This document shows positions 34,880 to 42,378 of a stretch of 64,000 nt of DNA, piece after piece (positions within the stretch are counted from its first letter, which is position 1; each line of letters opens with the position of its first letter). Source of the stretch: JABMQB01 sp963677475 (lineage in GTDB: Bacteria > Bacteroidota > Bacteroidia > Bacteroidales > Prolixibacteraceae). Position numbers and translations under genes: made by a program. The notes below the pieces were generated by a model that saw only the letters and a program-made list of their open reading frames with translations, did no database searches and was not told where the DNA came from. The stretch spans positions 852,667-916,666 of the forward strand of contig CAXXQD010000021.1 of NCBI GenBank assembly GCA_963677475.2, written 5' to 3'.

Positions 34880-36235
34880 TTAATGGATTTTGTTTTTGCT
34901 GAAAAACAAGGTGAATTTTGTTGCAACATTTGGTTTCGAAAAAACTTTTAATGTTCCACCATGCAGTTGCATTATTTGTCTCGACAGGCTCAATCCAATT
35001 CCTGATCCGGTATCTTTAGTTGTAAAAAATGGAATAAAAATATTTTCGATTATATCTTTTGGGATACCGGGGCCATTATCAAATACCGAAATTTGAGGGA
35101 AACCTTCCTCAGTTATGCCAGCTTCCAGTTTTACAACCGCATCTTGCGTGTTTTGTAATGCTTCGCTGCTGTTTTTAACCAGGTTTATAAGAACCTGGGA
35201 AATTTGTTTTTCGTCCGCAACAATTTCGAGGTTTTCAGGCGAAATTTGAAGCTGGTAGTTGATATGTTGGTACCTGGGTTCGGTATCAAAAAGGGTTAAT
35301 ATACTCTCGCTAAATTCGAACAAATGAATTCTTTTTTTGGTAGGCTGGGGCAGCCTTGTGAGCTTCCGGTAGGTGTCAACAAAACCAATTAGGGCAGTTC
35401 CCCGCTCATTAATCACCGAAAGTCCTTTAATAGTGTTGTCAATTATTTTTTGTGTAGGTTGTTCATCCTGGTGTTTGGTGTAATAGCCCAATAATGTTTG
35501 CGCCAGCGATGTAATTGGGGCAACAGTGTTCATTATTTCATGGGTTAAAACCCGGATAAGTTTAATCCATGAATCCAGCTCTTTTTCTTCCAGTTCAGAT
35601 TTTATGTCCTGGATGGCCAGCAACATCAGGTTTTCATTTGCGGTTTTAAACAAACTTGTTTTTAAGGATAACTGGATCGGGCCGGATTCGGATGTTATAC
35701 TCACAAGTTTTCGCTCGCCCTGTTTAATATTTTTTATGTTGAGGTGCAGGTTATCGTCAACTTTTTTAAGTTGGTCAATGTGTGTAAGGTGTTCATAATT
35801 TAGAAGTTTTTTTGCAGCACTGTTCGCTAAAAAAATATAACCCTTATCGTTAAAACTAAGGATACCTATGGTAACGTGTTCCAAAATTGCCTGAAAATAC
35901 TGTTCTTGTTCGCGCAGCTCAACCTTTATTTTTTTAATGTGCTCATTCACCTTGTTTAAGCTGGCATTCAGGTCCCTTAGAGATTTGTTGTTGGTTTTTT
36001 CGGTAAAATGTAAGGTTGAATCATCGTTCCGGATGGCATCAAAAAAGAATGCCATTCTCCGGTTGGTTGAATTAATAAAATAAATGAGCTCAATGACCAG
36101 TCCCATAAAAATCAGAAAAAAGATGCAGCTTAAAATGTAATTTTCGCTAACAAGCAGTAATGCAAACCCAATTGCTGTAAATGCCAGGATACAAGATCGG
36201 ATGATGATACTTAAAAATAGGTTTCTGCTTCCCAT
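34880..36235 (-). CDS. Membrane histidine kinase, NtrB/NtrY-like
   Basis: 451 residues. Two membrane helices (about 7-28 and 33-54) with almost no periplasmic loop, a coiled/HAMP-like linker, a PAS domain (about 112-212), the phospho-acceptor helix with H232 (VLTHEIMNTVAPI) and a HATPase domain (N-box VLINLVKNSSEAL, G1 VFDNGPGIP, G2 TGSGIGLSL). The short loop suggests sensing within the membrane or cytoplasm. It follows the sigma-54 activator gene on the same strand and is its likely kinase. Confidence 0.92.
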   Translation of the reverse strand: MGSRNLFLSIIIRSCILAFTAIGFALLLVSENYILSCIFFLIFMGLVIELIYFINSTNRRMAFFFDAIRNDDSTLHFTEKTNNKSLRDLNASLNKVNEHIKKIKVELREQEQYFQAILEHVTIGILSFNDKGYIFLANSAAKKLLNYEHLTHIDQLKKVDDNLHLNIKNIKQGERKLVSITSESGPIQLSLKTSLFKTANENLMLLAIQDIKSELEEKELDSWIKLIRVLTHEIMNTVAPITSLAQTLLGYYTKHQDEQPTQKIIDNTIKGLSVINERGTALIGFVDTYRKLTRLPQPTKKRIHLFEFSESILTLFDTEPRYQHINYQLQISPENLEIVADEKQISQVLINLVKNSSEALQNTQDAVVKLEAGITEEGFPQISVFDNGPGIPKDIIENIFIPFFTTKDTGSGIGLSLSRQIMQLHGGTLKVFSKPNVATKFTLFFSKNKIH

Positions 36236-36324
36236 GGATTAAATTTACTTTGAGTATTGGGTATGGAGCTCCAAGTTTAAAATTTAAATTGCCTATTGTA
36301 ATTCTGAATTTTAGAAAATAATTG

Positions 36325-36340
36325 TCACTAAATGTAGTGA
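36325..36340. promoter_or_regulatory. Dyad between the sigma-54 activator and kinase genes
   Basis: TCACTA-AATG-TAGTGA, six-base perfect arms, about 90 bases before the kinase ATG. Operator candidate only. Confidence 0.25.
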
Positions 36341-36452
36341 TTTTTCTACTTTGTAATTGAACTACACTAAATACTTCTTAAGACTTTTGTAAATGAACTT
36401 TCTATTATTGATAGGGATAGTGCTGTATTCCTCAATTTGAACTTTGCCTTTT

Positions 36453-37817
36453 TTACATCCTGTATTTTTTCATTTTGTTGTAGAGGGTTTGCCTGGTTAC
36501 CCCAAGTTTGTCAGCTGCCAACGATAGATTCCCTTTATGCTTCTCAATGGTTTTTAAAATTAATTTTTGTTCCATGTCTTCCAGTGTGCCGGAAAGCGAA
36601 TCGGAAGAATCTGGCACAATGGTTTTAAAGAAAAAATCGTCTGGTTTCAGGGTTTTCTTATCAGAAAGGATAACTGCTTTTTCAATGGTGTGCTGCAATT
36701 CCCTCACATTTCCCGGCCATTGGTAGTTCTGCAGTTTAACAACGGCTTCTTTGCTAATTTGCAGGCAATCTTTACGGTATTTTGAACAATATTTTCGTAA
36801 AAAATAATTGGCAATTACTTCAATATCTTCCACACGCTCATGTAACGGAGGGATGGCAATATGAATGGTATTTATTCGATAGAGCAAGTCTTCGCGGAAC
36901 AGGTTTTTGGCAACCATTTCTTCCAGGTTTTGGTTGGTCGCACAAATAAGCCTGATATTTACCGGGACAGGCTTATTTTCGCCTATTTTAGTAATTGTCC
37001 GATTTTGAAGCGACGATAATAATTTGGGCTGCAAATGAATAGGTAGGTTTCCGATTTCATCCAAAAAAAGTGTCCCGTTGTTTGCGGTTTCAATTTTACC
37101 GGTCCTGTCGCTATTGGCATCTGTAAAAGATCCTTTTTTATGCCCAAATAATTCACTTTCAAAAAGGGTTTCAGAGATTGCCCCCATATCAACGGAGACC
37201 ATTATTTCGTTGGACCTTTTTGATGCCCGATGTATTTCCTGAGCAATCAGTTCTTTGCCAGTCCCGTTGGCCCCTGTAATTAAAATGTTGGCATCGGTTT
37301 GCGCAACTTTCCTTACAAGTGCCATAATTTTTATCATTTCAGGCGATTCGGTAATAAAATATTTTTGCTCCCGGTTAATCTCTTGCTTGAGGATATGTTC
37401 TTTTTGTTTCAGTAATTTTATTTCTTTTTTGGATTGCTGCAAGTTAAAAACGTTGCGGAGCGTTGCTTTTAACTTTTCATTGTCCCATGGTTTTAGTACA
37501 AAATCGGTTGCACCTTTTTTTAGTGCTTTTACTGCCAGCTCAACATCACCATATGCCGTTATCAAAACAACTTCGATGCTCGGGTTGGTTTCTTTTATCC
37601 TTTGAAGCCAGTAGATTCCCTCGTTCCCGGTGTTTACACCCGCCGAAAAATTCATGTCCAATAAAATAAGGTCAAAAGATTCTGACTGGAGTAGGGAAGG
37701 GAGCAAATTTGGGGATGAAATTGTCTTTATGACCTCAAATTCGTCTTGCAAAAGCATTTCCATTGCACTTAAAATACTTTTGTTATCATCGACTACTAAA
37801 ATTTTTCCTTTTATCAT
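36453..37817 (-). CDS. Sigma-54-dependent response regulator, NtrC family
   Basis: 454 residues in three domains. The receiver (1-120) has D10-D11, phosphoacceptor D54 and K109. The AAA+ sigma-54 interaction domain (about 155-385) has Walker A TGANGTGKE (181-189). The C-terminal Fis-type helix-turn-helix (about 410-454) reads NLSLAADKLGVTRQTLYNKMKKY. The sigma-54 contact loop, usually GAFTGA, reads GSFTDA (229-234). Divergent from the TolC/adaptor/ATPase/permease locus, whose first gene has a sigma-54 promoter candidate, so it most likely activates that locus. Confidence 0.94.
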   Translation of the reverse strand: MIKGKILVVDDNKSILSAMEMLLQDEFEVIKTISSPNLLPSLLQSESFDLILLDMNFSAGVNTGNEGIYWLQRIKETNPSIEVVLITAYGDVELAVKALKKGATDFVLKPWDNEKLKATLRNVFNLQQSKKEIKLLKQKEHILKQEINREQKYFITESPEMIKIMALVRKVAQTDANILITGANGTGKELIAQEIHRASKRSNEIMVSVDMGAISETLFESELFGHKKGSFTDANSDRTGKIETANNGTLFLDEIGNLPIHLQPKLLSSLQNRTITKIGENKPVPVNIRLICATNQNLEEMVAKNLFREDLLYRINTIHIAIPPLHERVEDIEVIANYFLRKYCSKYRKDCLQISKEAVVKLQNYQWPGNVRELQHTIEKAVILSDKKTLKPDDFFFKTIVPDSSDSLSGTLEDMEQKLILKTIEKHKGNLSLAADKLGVTRQTLYNKMKKYRM

Positions 37818-37846
37818 GGTGCATAATGTTAGACAACTAAATAAAC

Positions 37847-37854
37847 CAAAACTA
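37847..37854 (-). promoter_or_regulatory. Candidate -7 element of the regulator/kinase unit
   Basis: Minus-strand TAGTTTTG (plus CAAAACTA) fits TAnnTTTG, 29 bases before the regulator ATG. No clear -33 element. Confidence 0.35.
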
Positions 37855-37946
37855 TACCAAAGAAAGTTTTAACCCGCTAAACAGCCTACCTTCCTTAACT
37901 TGAGCCTATTCAAAGGTAAGATGCTTGTTATTCTAATCAAACCGGA

Positions 37947-37963
37947 TGTAAAAATATTTTACA
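37947..37963. promoter_or_regulatory. Candidate upstream activator site for the sigma-54 regulator
   Basis: TGTAAAA-ATA-TTTTACA, a perfect seven-base dyad centred about 94 bases upstream of the -24/-12 promoter at 38049-38064. A further TTTTACA half-site lies at 37979-37985. The position is typical for NtrC-family enhancer sites. Confidence 0.45.
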
Positions 37964-38048
37964 GTATTTGTCCATTATTTTTACAAGACAGCACGTTTTA
38001 GTAGTATTTAAAAACTGTAATTTGCAGTAGTTAAGGAGATTAGCTTTG

Positions 38049-38064
38049 TGGCATCTTTTTGGCA
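38049..38064 (+). promoter_or_regulatory. Sigma-54 (-24/-12) promoter candidate of the efflux locus
   Basis: TGGCAT-C-TTTT-TGGCA compared with consensus TGGCAC-R-N4-TTGCA: the invariant GG (38050-38051) and GC (38062-38063) are exactly ten bases apart, with single mismatches in each box. Predicted start near 38075, 25 bases before the tolC-like ATG. Confidence 0.6.
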
Positions 38065-38099
38065 CTTCTTTATGCACCAAATCAAAAGAAACAAAAAAC

Positions 38100-39458
38100 A
38101 TGTCAAAAACAATTGGCAAAATAGGTGTATTGCTGATCTTTTTTATGATGCTTGGTATGAGCATGCGCGCCCAAAAATTATGGTCTTTGCAGGAATGTAT
38201 TGATTATGCTGTGGCCAATAATTTAACGATTAAAAAAAGCACCTTGCAAAACAAAATTAACAAGGAAAATTATGATCAGACAAAACGTAATATCCTTCCG
38301 TCCCTAAGTTTTGGTTCGAGTTCGAGTTTTAACTTTGGTAAGTCGATCGACCCAAATACGAACGATTATGTTGACAAGACTTTTTTCTCGGCAGGTTACA
38401 GTTTCAGTGCAAGCATGGATTTATTTGATGGTTTTTCGAAATTAAACAGGATTTCGTACAACAAATTAAATTACCTGGCGGGCCTGGAAGACGATAAGCG
38501 GGAGAAAAACGATATTGCTTTTAGGGTCATGGATGCCTATTTTTATATTTTGTTTTACGATGGCTTGCTTGAGATTGCCAAAGAACAAAAACAGGTTTCG
38601 GAATTAAGCTTAAATCAGGCAAAGTCGATGGTGGAAGCAGGATTAAAAGCTAAAGCAGATTTGCTCGAAATGGAATCAAGAATGGCAGAAGAAGAGGTTT
38701 TTGTGGTGCAAACCTTAAACTCAAAAAACGAATACCTTTTGTCTTTAAAACAGTTGATGAATTATGGCTTAGAAGAAAATTTCAACATCGGGAAAGAAAA
38801 TACATTAATGTTTGCCCCCGGAGGAATAACAACTTCGCAGGATTCGGTATTATTGGTTGCGAAAGAAAACAATCCGTTTATTAAAAGCGGTGTATTAAGA
38901 AAAATGGCTGCCGAAAAATACCTGGCAATTATTAAAAGCAACCTGTATCCTTATTTAGGCATGAACAGTGGTTATTCAACCAGCTATTCAGCTTTGGTTG
39001 GCAGCGAAGATATCACGCCTGTCGATGAGCAATTTAAAAACAATGCATCTCAATATGTTGGGGTTTCATTAAGCATTCCGATATTTAACCGTTGGGCCAA
39101 CAGGTCGAATATTAAACTGGCACAACTTAATCTGGAACAGGCGCAAGTTGATTTAGATTTAAATATTCAACAAATAAACCAGGAAATAGAAAAAAACTTT
39201 CAGGATCTTTTTGCCTTGTCTTCGGAGTATGAACACATGGTTAACCAGCGCGATGCTGCAGAACTGGCATTTCAATCGTCAAGCAAGAAGCTCGAACAAG
39301 GCCTTATAAATGCCATCGACTATTATAATTCAAAAAACCTTTTGGCAAGGGCGAAAAGCAATCTGTTAAGTACAAAATTACAGTATGAACTTAAAAGTCG
39401 TACCATCGACTTTTTTATGGGCATACCAATATATACAAGCAATAAAACCAACCAATAA
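38100..39458 (+). CDS. TolC-family outer-membrane efflux protein
   Basis: 452 residues from ATG 38100 (MSKTIGKIGVLLIFFMMLGMSMRAQ, a signal peptide). An in-frame TTG at 38046 is rejected because it lies inside the sigma-54 promoter. WSLQECIDYAVANNLTIKKS is the standard Bacteroidota TolC start. Two OEP repeats with long helices follow (YGKSIDP-type strand, later SIPIFNRWANRSNIKLAQLNLEQAQ and DYYNSKNLLARAKSNLL). It forms the outer-membrane and periplasmic duct of a tripartite pump. First gene of the locus; the adaptor starts 12 bases after its stop. Confidence 0.94.
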   Translation: MSKTIGKIGVLLIFFMMLGMSMRAQKLWSLQECIDYAVANNLTIKKSTLQNKINKENYDQTKRNILPSLSFGSSSSFNFGKSIDPNTNDYVDKTFFSAGYSFSASMDLFDGFSKLNRISYNKLNYLAGLEDDKREKNDIAFRVMDAYFYILFYDGLLEIAKEQKQVSELSLNQAKSMVEAGLKAKADLLEMESRMAEEEVFVVQTLNSKNEYLLSLKQLMNYGLEENFNIGKENTLMFAPGGITTSQDSVLLVAKENNPFIKSGVLRKMAAEKYLAIIKSNLYPYLGMNSGYSTSYSALVGSEDITPVDEQFKNNASQYVGVSLSIPIFNRWANRSNIKLAQLNLEQAQVDLDLNIQQINQEIEKNFQDLFALSSEYEHMVNQRDAAELAFQSSSKKLEQGLINAIDYYNSKNLLARAKSNLLSTKLQYELKSRTIDFFMGIPIYTSNKTNQ

Positions 39459-39470
39459 ATATTTCCGGAA

Positions 39471-40727
39471 ATGAGTATGGATAGAAAAATAGAAAAGAAA
39501 AAAGGCTTACGTTTAAAGCATATTATATATATAGTTGCCGGACTGGCATTTATAGCCTTAATTGTAAAAATAGTTACAGATTCAAATACTTCTGTTTATA
39601 AGGTGGAAGCCGATAAAATTTCAATTGAAGAAGTTCAGTATGGTCAATTTAATGACTACACAAAAGTTAATGGAGTTGTGCAGCCCATTAGTATTATTTT
39701 TCTGGATGCAATTGAAGGGGGCCGGATAGAAGAGAGGTTTATTGAGGAAGGGACTATGGTAAAAAAAGGGGATGTTATTTTGCGCCTTGAAAACAGGCAA
39801 TTGTACCAGACCATCTTAAATAGTGAAGCGGCTTTGGCCGAAAAAGAGAATTACTTAAGGAATACCCGGATAAGCTTTGAAATAGAGTTGATAAATTCAA
39901 AAAAGAATTTATTGGACAACAAATACAGGCTTACGCGTAAAAAAAGGACTTTCGAGCAGTACGAAAAACTATACAAAGATGATCTTATTTCGAAAGAAGA
40001 TTATTTGATTTCGAAAGAAGATTATGAATACGAAGTTGGATTGCTGGAGATTAACGAACTGAAGGCTAAAAATGACTCGCTAATCCGTGCAACCTCCATG
40101 ATAACCCTTCAGGAAGACCTTGAAAAAATGCGGGAGACGCTCCAGCTGGTTCACGAAAGATTGGAAAACCTGAATGTAAAAGCCCCTGTTGATGGGCAAC
40201 TTGGTATGTTAGATGCCGAAATAGGTCAATTGGTAAGCAGTGGTAACAGAATAGGACAAATAAACGTCTTAACTAATTATAAGGTTGAGGGGCTGATTGA
40301 TGAGCATTATATTGATCGTGTCAGGGCAGGTTTGTCGGCAACATTTGAGCGAAACGACCAGAAACATGCTATGGTCGTAAAAAAAGTTTATCCTGAAGTA
40401 AGGGAAGGGCAATTTCAGATCGATATGGTTTTTAAAGATGAATTGCCCGAAAAAATCAGGACCGGGCAAACCTATTATGTTGATCTTGAACTTGGACAGC
40501 CACAAACAGGTATTATTATTCCAAAAGGGGCATTTTTCCAAAGCACCGGGGGCCAGTGGATATATGTAATGGACCCAAGCGGAACATTTGCTGTGAAACG
40601 GAATATTCGGATTGGCCGTCAAAACCCACAATATTACGAAGTGCTCGAAGGCCTCGAAAAAGGTGAAAAAGTGGTGACGTCAAGCTACGATTTGTTTGGT
40701 GATAACGATAAGTTGGTTTTAAAATAG
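39471..40727 (+). CDS. HlyD/MacA-like periplasmic adaptor
   Basis: 418 residues: short basic cytoplasmic tail, one membrane helix (about 17-37), a lipoyl/barrel-sandwich domain split by a long coiled-coil hairpin (about 105-235; EKENYLRNTRISFEIELINSKKNLLDNK...), then beta-barrel and membrane-proximal domains (GYVDLELGQPQTGIIIPKGAFF-type motif, LEGLEKGEKVVTSSYDLF). It links the inner-membrane permease to the TolC-like channel. A short SKEDYLISKEDYEYE duplication occurs in the hairpin (about 170-184). Confidence 0.92.
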   Translation: MSMDRKIEKKKGLRLKHIIYIVAGLAFIALIVKIVTDSNTSVYKVEADKISIEEVQYGQFNDYTKVNGVVQPISIIFLDAIEGGRIEERFIEEGTMVKKGDVILRLENRQLYQTILNSEAALAEKENYLRNTRISFEIELINSKKNLLDNKYRLTRKKRTFEQYEKLYKDDLISKEDYLISKEDYEYEVGLLEINELKAKNDSLIRATSMITLQEDLEKMRETLQLVHERLENLNVKAPVDGQLGMLDAEIGQLVSSGNRIGQINVLTNYKVEGLIDEHYIDRVRAGLSATFERNDQKHAMVVKKVYPEVREGQFQIDMVFKDELPEKIRTGQTYYVDLELGQPQTGIIIPKGAFFQSTGGQWIYVMDPSGTFAVKRNIRIGRQNPQYYEVLEGLEKGEKVVTSSYDLFGDNDKLVLK

Positions 40728-40783
40728 AGAACTAAAAATAGAATTAATTAATATTTTCCCTTTTGGGAATAAATGAAAACATT

Positions 40784-41476
40784 ATGATCAGAATAGAAAA
40801 ACTATCAAAGATCTTCCGTACCGAGGAAGTCGAAACGTTTGCATTGAACGAGGTATCAATGCATGTCAAGTCTGGCGAATTTGTGGCTATTATGGGTCCA
40901 TCAGGATGTGGAAAATCAACCCTTTTGAATATCGTTGGTTTGCTCGACAATCCAAGCACAGGCGAATATTATTTTGATGGTACCGAAGTAGGATCCTATA
41001 AAGAACGCCAGCGCACCCAACTCAGGAAAGGAAATATTGGTTTTGTATTCCAAAGCTTTAATTTGATTGACGAGTTAACCGTTTTTGAAAACGTTGAATT
41101 GCCTTTGATTTATTTGAAAATGAAAGTGAAAGAACGCAAAGAAATGGTCAATAGCGTTTTGGAACGGATGAAAATAGGGCATAGGGCAAAACACTTCCCT
41201 CAACAATTGTCAGGAGGGCAACAGCAAAGGGTTGCCATTGGAAGGGCAGTGGTTGCAAACCCAAAATTAATTTTAGCCGATGAGCCAACCGGTAACCTTG
41301 ATTCTAAAAACGGCCTTGAAGTCATGAACCTGTTAACCGAATTAAACAAAGAAGGAACAACAATTATTATGGTTACCCACTCCATGCACGACGCAGGTTT
41401 TGCCCACAGAACCGTTAACTTGTTTGACGGACAGATTATTACCGAAAATATCAATGCTGAAATGCAGATGCTATAG
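40784..41476 (+). CDS. ABC transporter ATPase, MacB/LolD type
   Basis: 230 residues from ATG 40784 (MIRIEKLSKIFRTEEVETFAL); the in-frame TTG at 40763 is disregarded. Walker A GPSGCGKST, Q-loop VFQSFN, signature LSGGQQQRVAIGRA, Walker B LILADEPTGNLDS and H-loop VTHS are all intact. Stand-alone ATPases of this type pair with FtsX/MacB-fold permeases and drive mechanotransmission rather than classical alternating access. It is the only ABC ATPase near the eight permeases downstream and probably serves all of them. Confidence 0.95.
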   Translation: MIRIEKLSKIFRTEEVETFALNEVSMHVKSGEFVAIMGPSGCGKSTLLNIVGLLDNPSTGEYYFDGTEVGSYKERQRTQLRKGNIGFVFQSFNLIDELTVFENVELPLIYLKMKVKERKEMVNSVLERMKIGHRAKHFPQQLSGGQQQRVAIGRAVVANPKLILADEPTGNLDSKNGLEVMNLLTELNKEGTTIIMVTHSMHDAGFAHRTVNLFDGQIITENINAEMQML

Positions 41477-41580
41477 GCATATGATTTTTGTAAAATTGGT
41501 TTAAGGAAACTGTATGGGATCGCTCGATTGTGTAAGTTGTGAAAAGGAAAAGTGATGCTATAAATTAAAAGCGAAATATC

Positions 41581-42354
41581 ATGAAAGGCTTGAAAATAAT
41601 TGCCGCTTTTATAATCGCGTTATTAATTGGTTTTTATGGGTGCAAGCAAAAGCCAGAAATTTCTAAAGAAGAATGGATTGGCAAGCCTGTAAAAGAGTGG
41701 CCAGAACTTGCCCTTACAAATAATATAAGTTTTAATGATACCACATTTAGCAACCTGGCAAATTCATTTATTGTAGATACCGGGATCGATACCATTGGGG
41801 TGAGCAGCAAACATTTATTCCTCATTTTTAAAAACCAGCTCAGTTTAAATTCTATCGATCCGGGAGAGGGGTTTAACTATTGGAATTTTAATAGCAGGAA
41901 ATTTCCCGGACAGATCATACAAACGAAAAACCTGATTAATAAGGACAGCAACGAACCTATTGGTGAGTTTCGTACCTTGAAAGACCGTGATTGGCTGATT
42001 TTTGAATTGGATAAGCAAAGCCTTCATGCCTATCCCTTGAAAATTAGGTATGCGCCAATTAAAAAAGGGGAAATTATTTATGCCGTTGGGTATAGTTTGC
42101 ATGATGAAAACAAAAAAATCCCCCAGTTGACAAAGCTACAATGTTATACAAGCGCAGGTACTTATTATTATGTGCATACTATCTCTGAAAATACACACCC
42201 GGAAGGAACAAGTGGTTCGCCTGTAATTGACAAAAATGGGTATTTGGTTGGTATCGTTTCGGGTGCCGAAGGAAATCTGGGTATTATCGGGGGAACAATG
42301 TATTTGAAAAAATTATTCGATAAATACCAGGTCTCTTATAAAGTAGATTTTTGA
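41581..42354 (+). CDS. Trypsin-like (S1-fold) serine protease, probable lipoprotein
   Basis: 257 residues. N-terminal hydrophobic segment followed by G20-C21, a lipobox-like site with atypical Phe at -3. A chymotrypsin-fold triad can be proposed: H78 (GVSSKHLFLI), D137 (KDRDWLIFEL) and S213 in GTSGSPVIDKNGYLVGIVSG, the standard nucleophile loop. It lies between the ATPase and the first permease in the same orientation (about 105 and 25 bases apart). It could cut the exported substrate or a signal peptide; no substrate can be named. Confidence 0.78.
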   Translation: MKGLKIIAAFIIALLIGFYGCKQKPEISKEEWIGKPVKEWPELALTNNISFNDTTFSNLANSFIVDTGIDTIGVSSKHLFLIFKNQLSLNSIDPGEGFNYWNFNSRKFPGQIIQTKNLINKDSNEPIGEFRTLKDRDWLIFELDKQSLHAYPLKIRYAPIKKGEIIYAVGYSLHDENKKIPQLTKLQCYTSAGTYYYVHTISENTHPEGTSGSPVIDKNGYLVGIVSGAEGNLGIIGGTMYLKKLFDKYQVSYKVDF

Positions 42355-42378
42355 ATTAATTCTTAAACACGGAACATC

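Noticed and set aside
38046..38099. 18-residue N-terminal extension of the TolC-like protein
   Set aside because: It would place the start codon inside the sigma-54 promoter and disrupt a normal signal peptide beginning at 38100.
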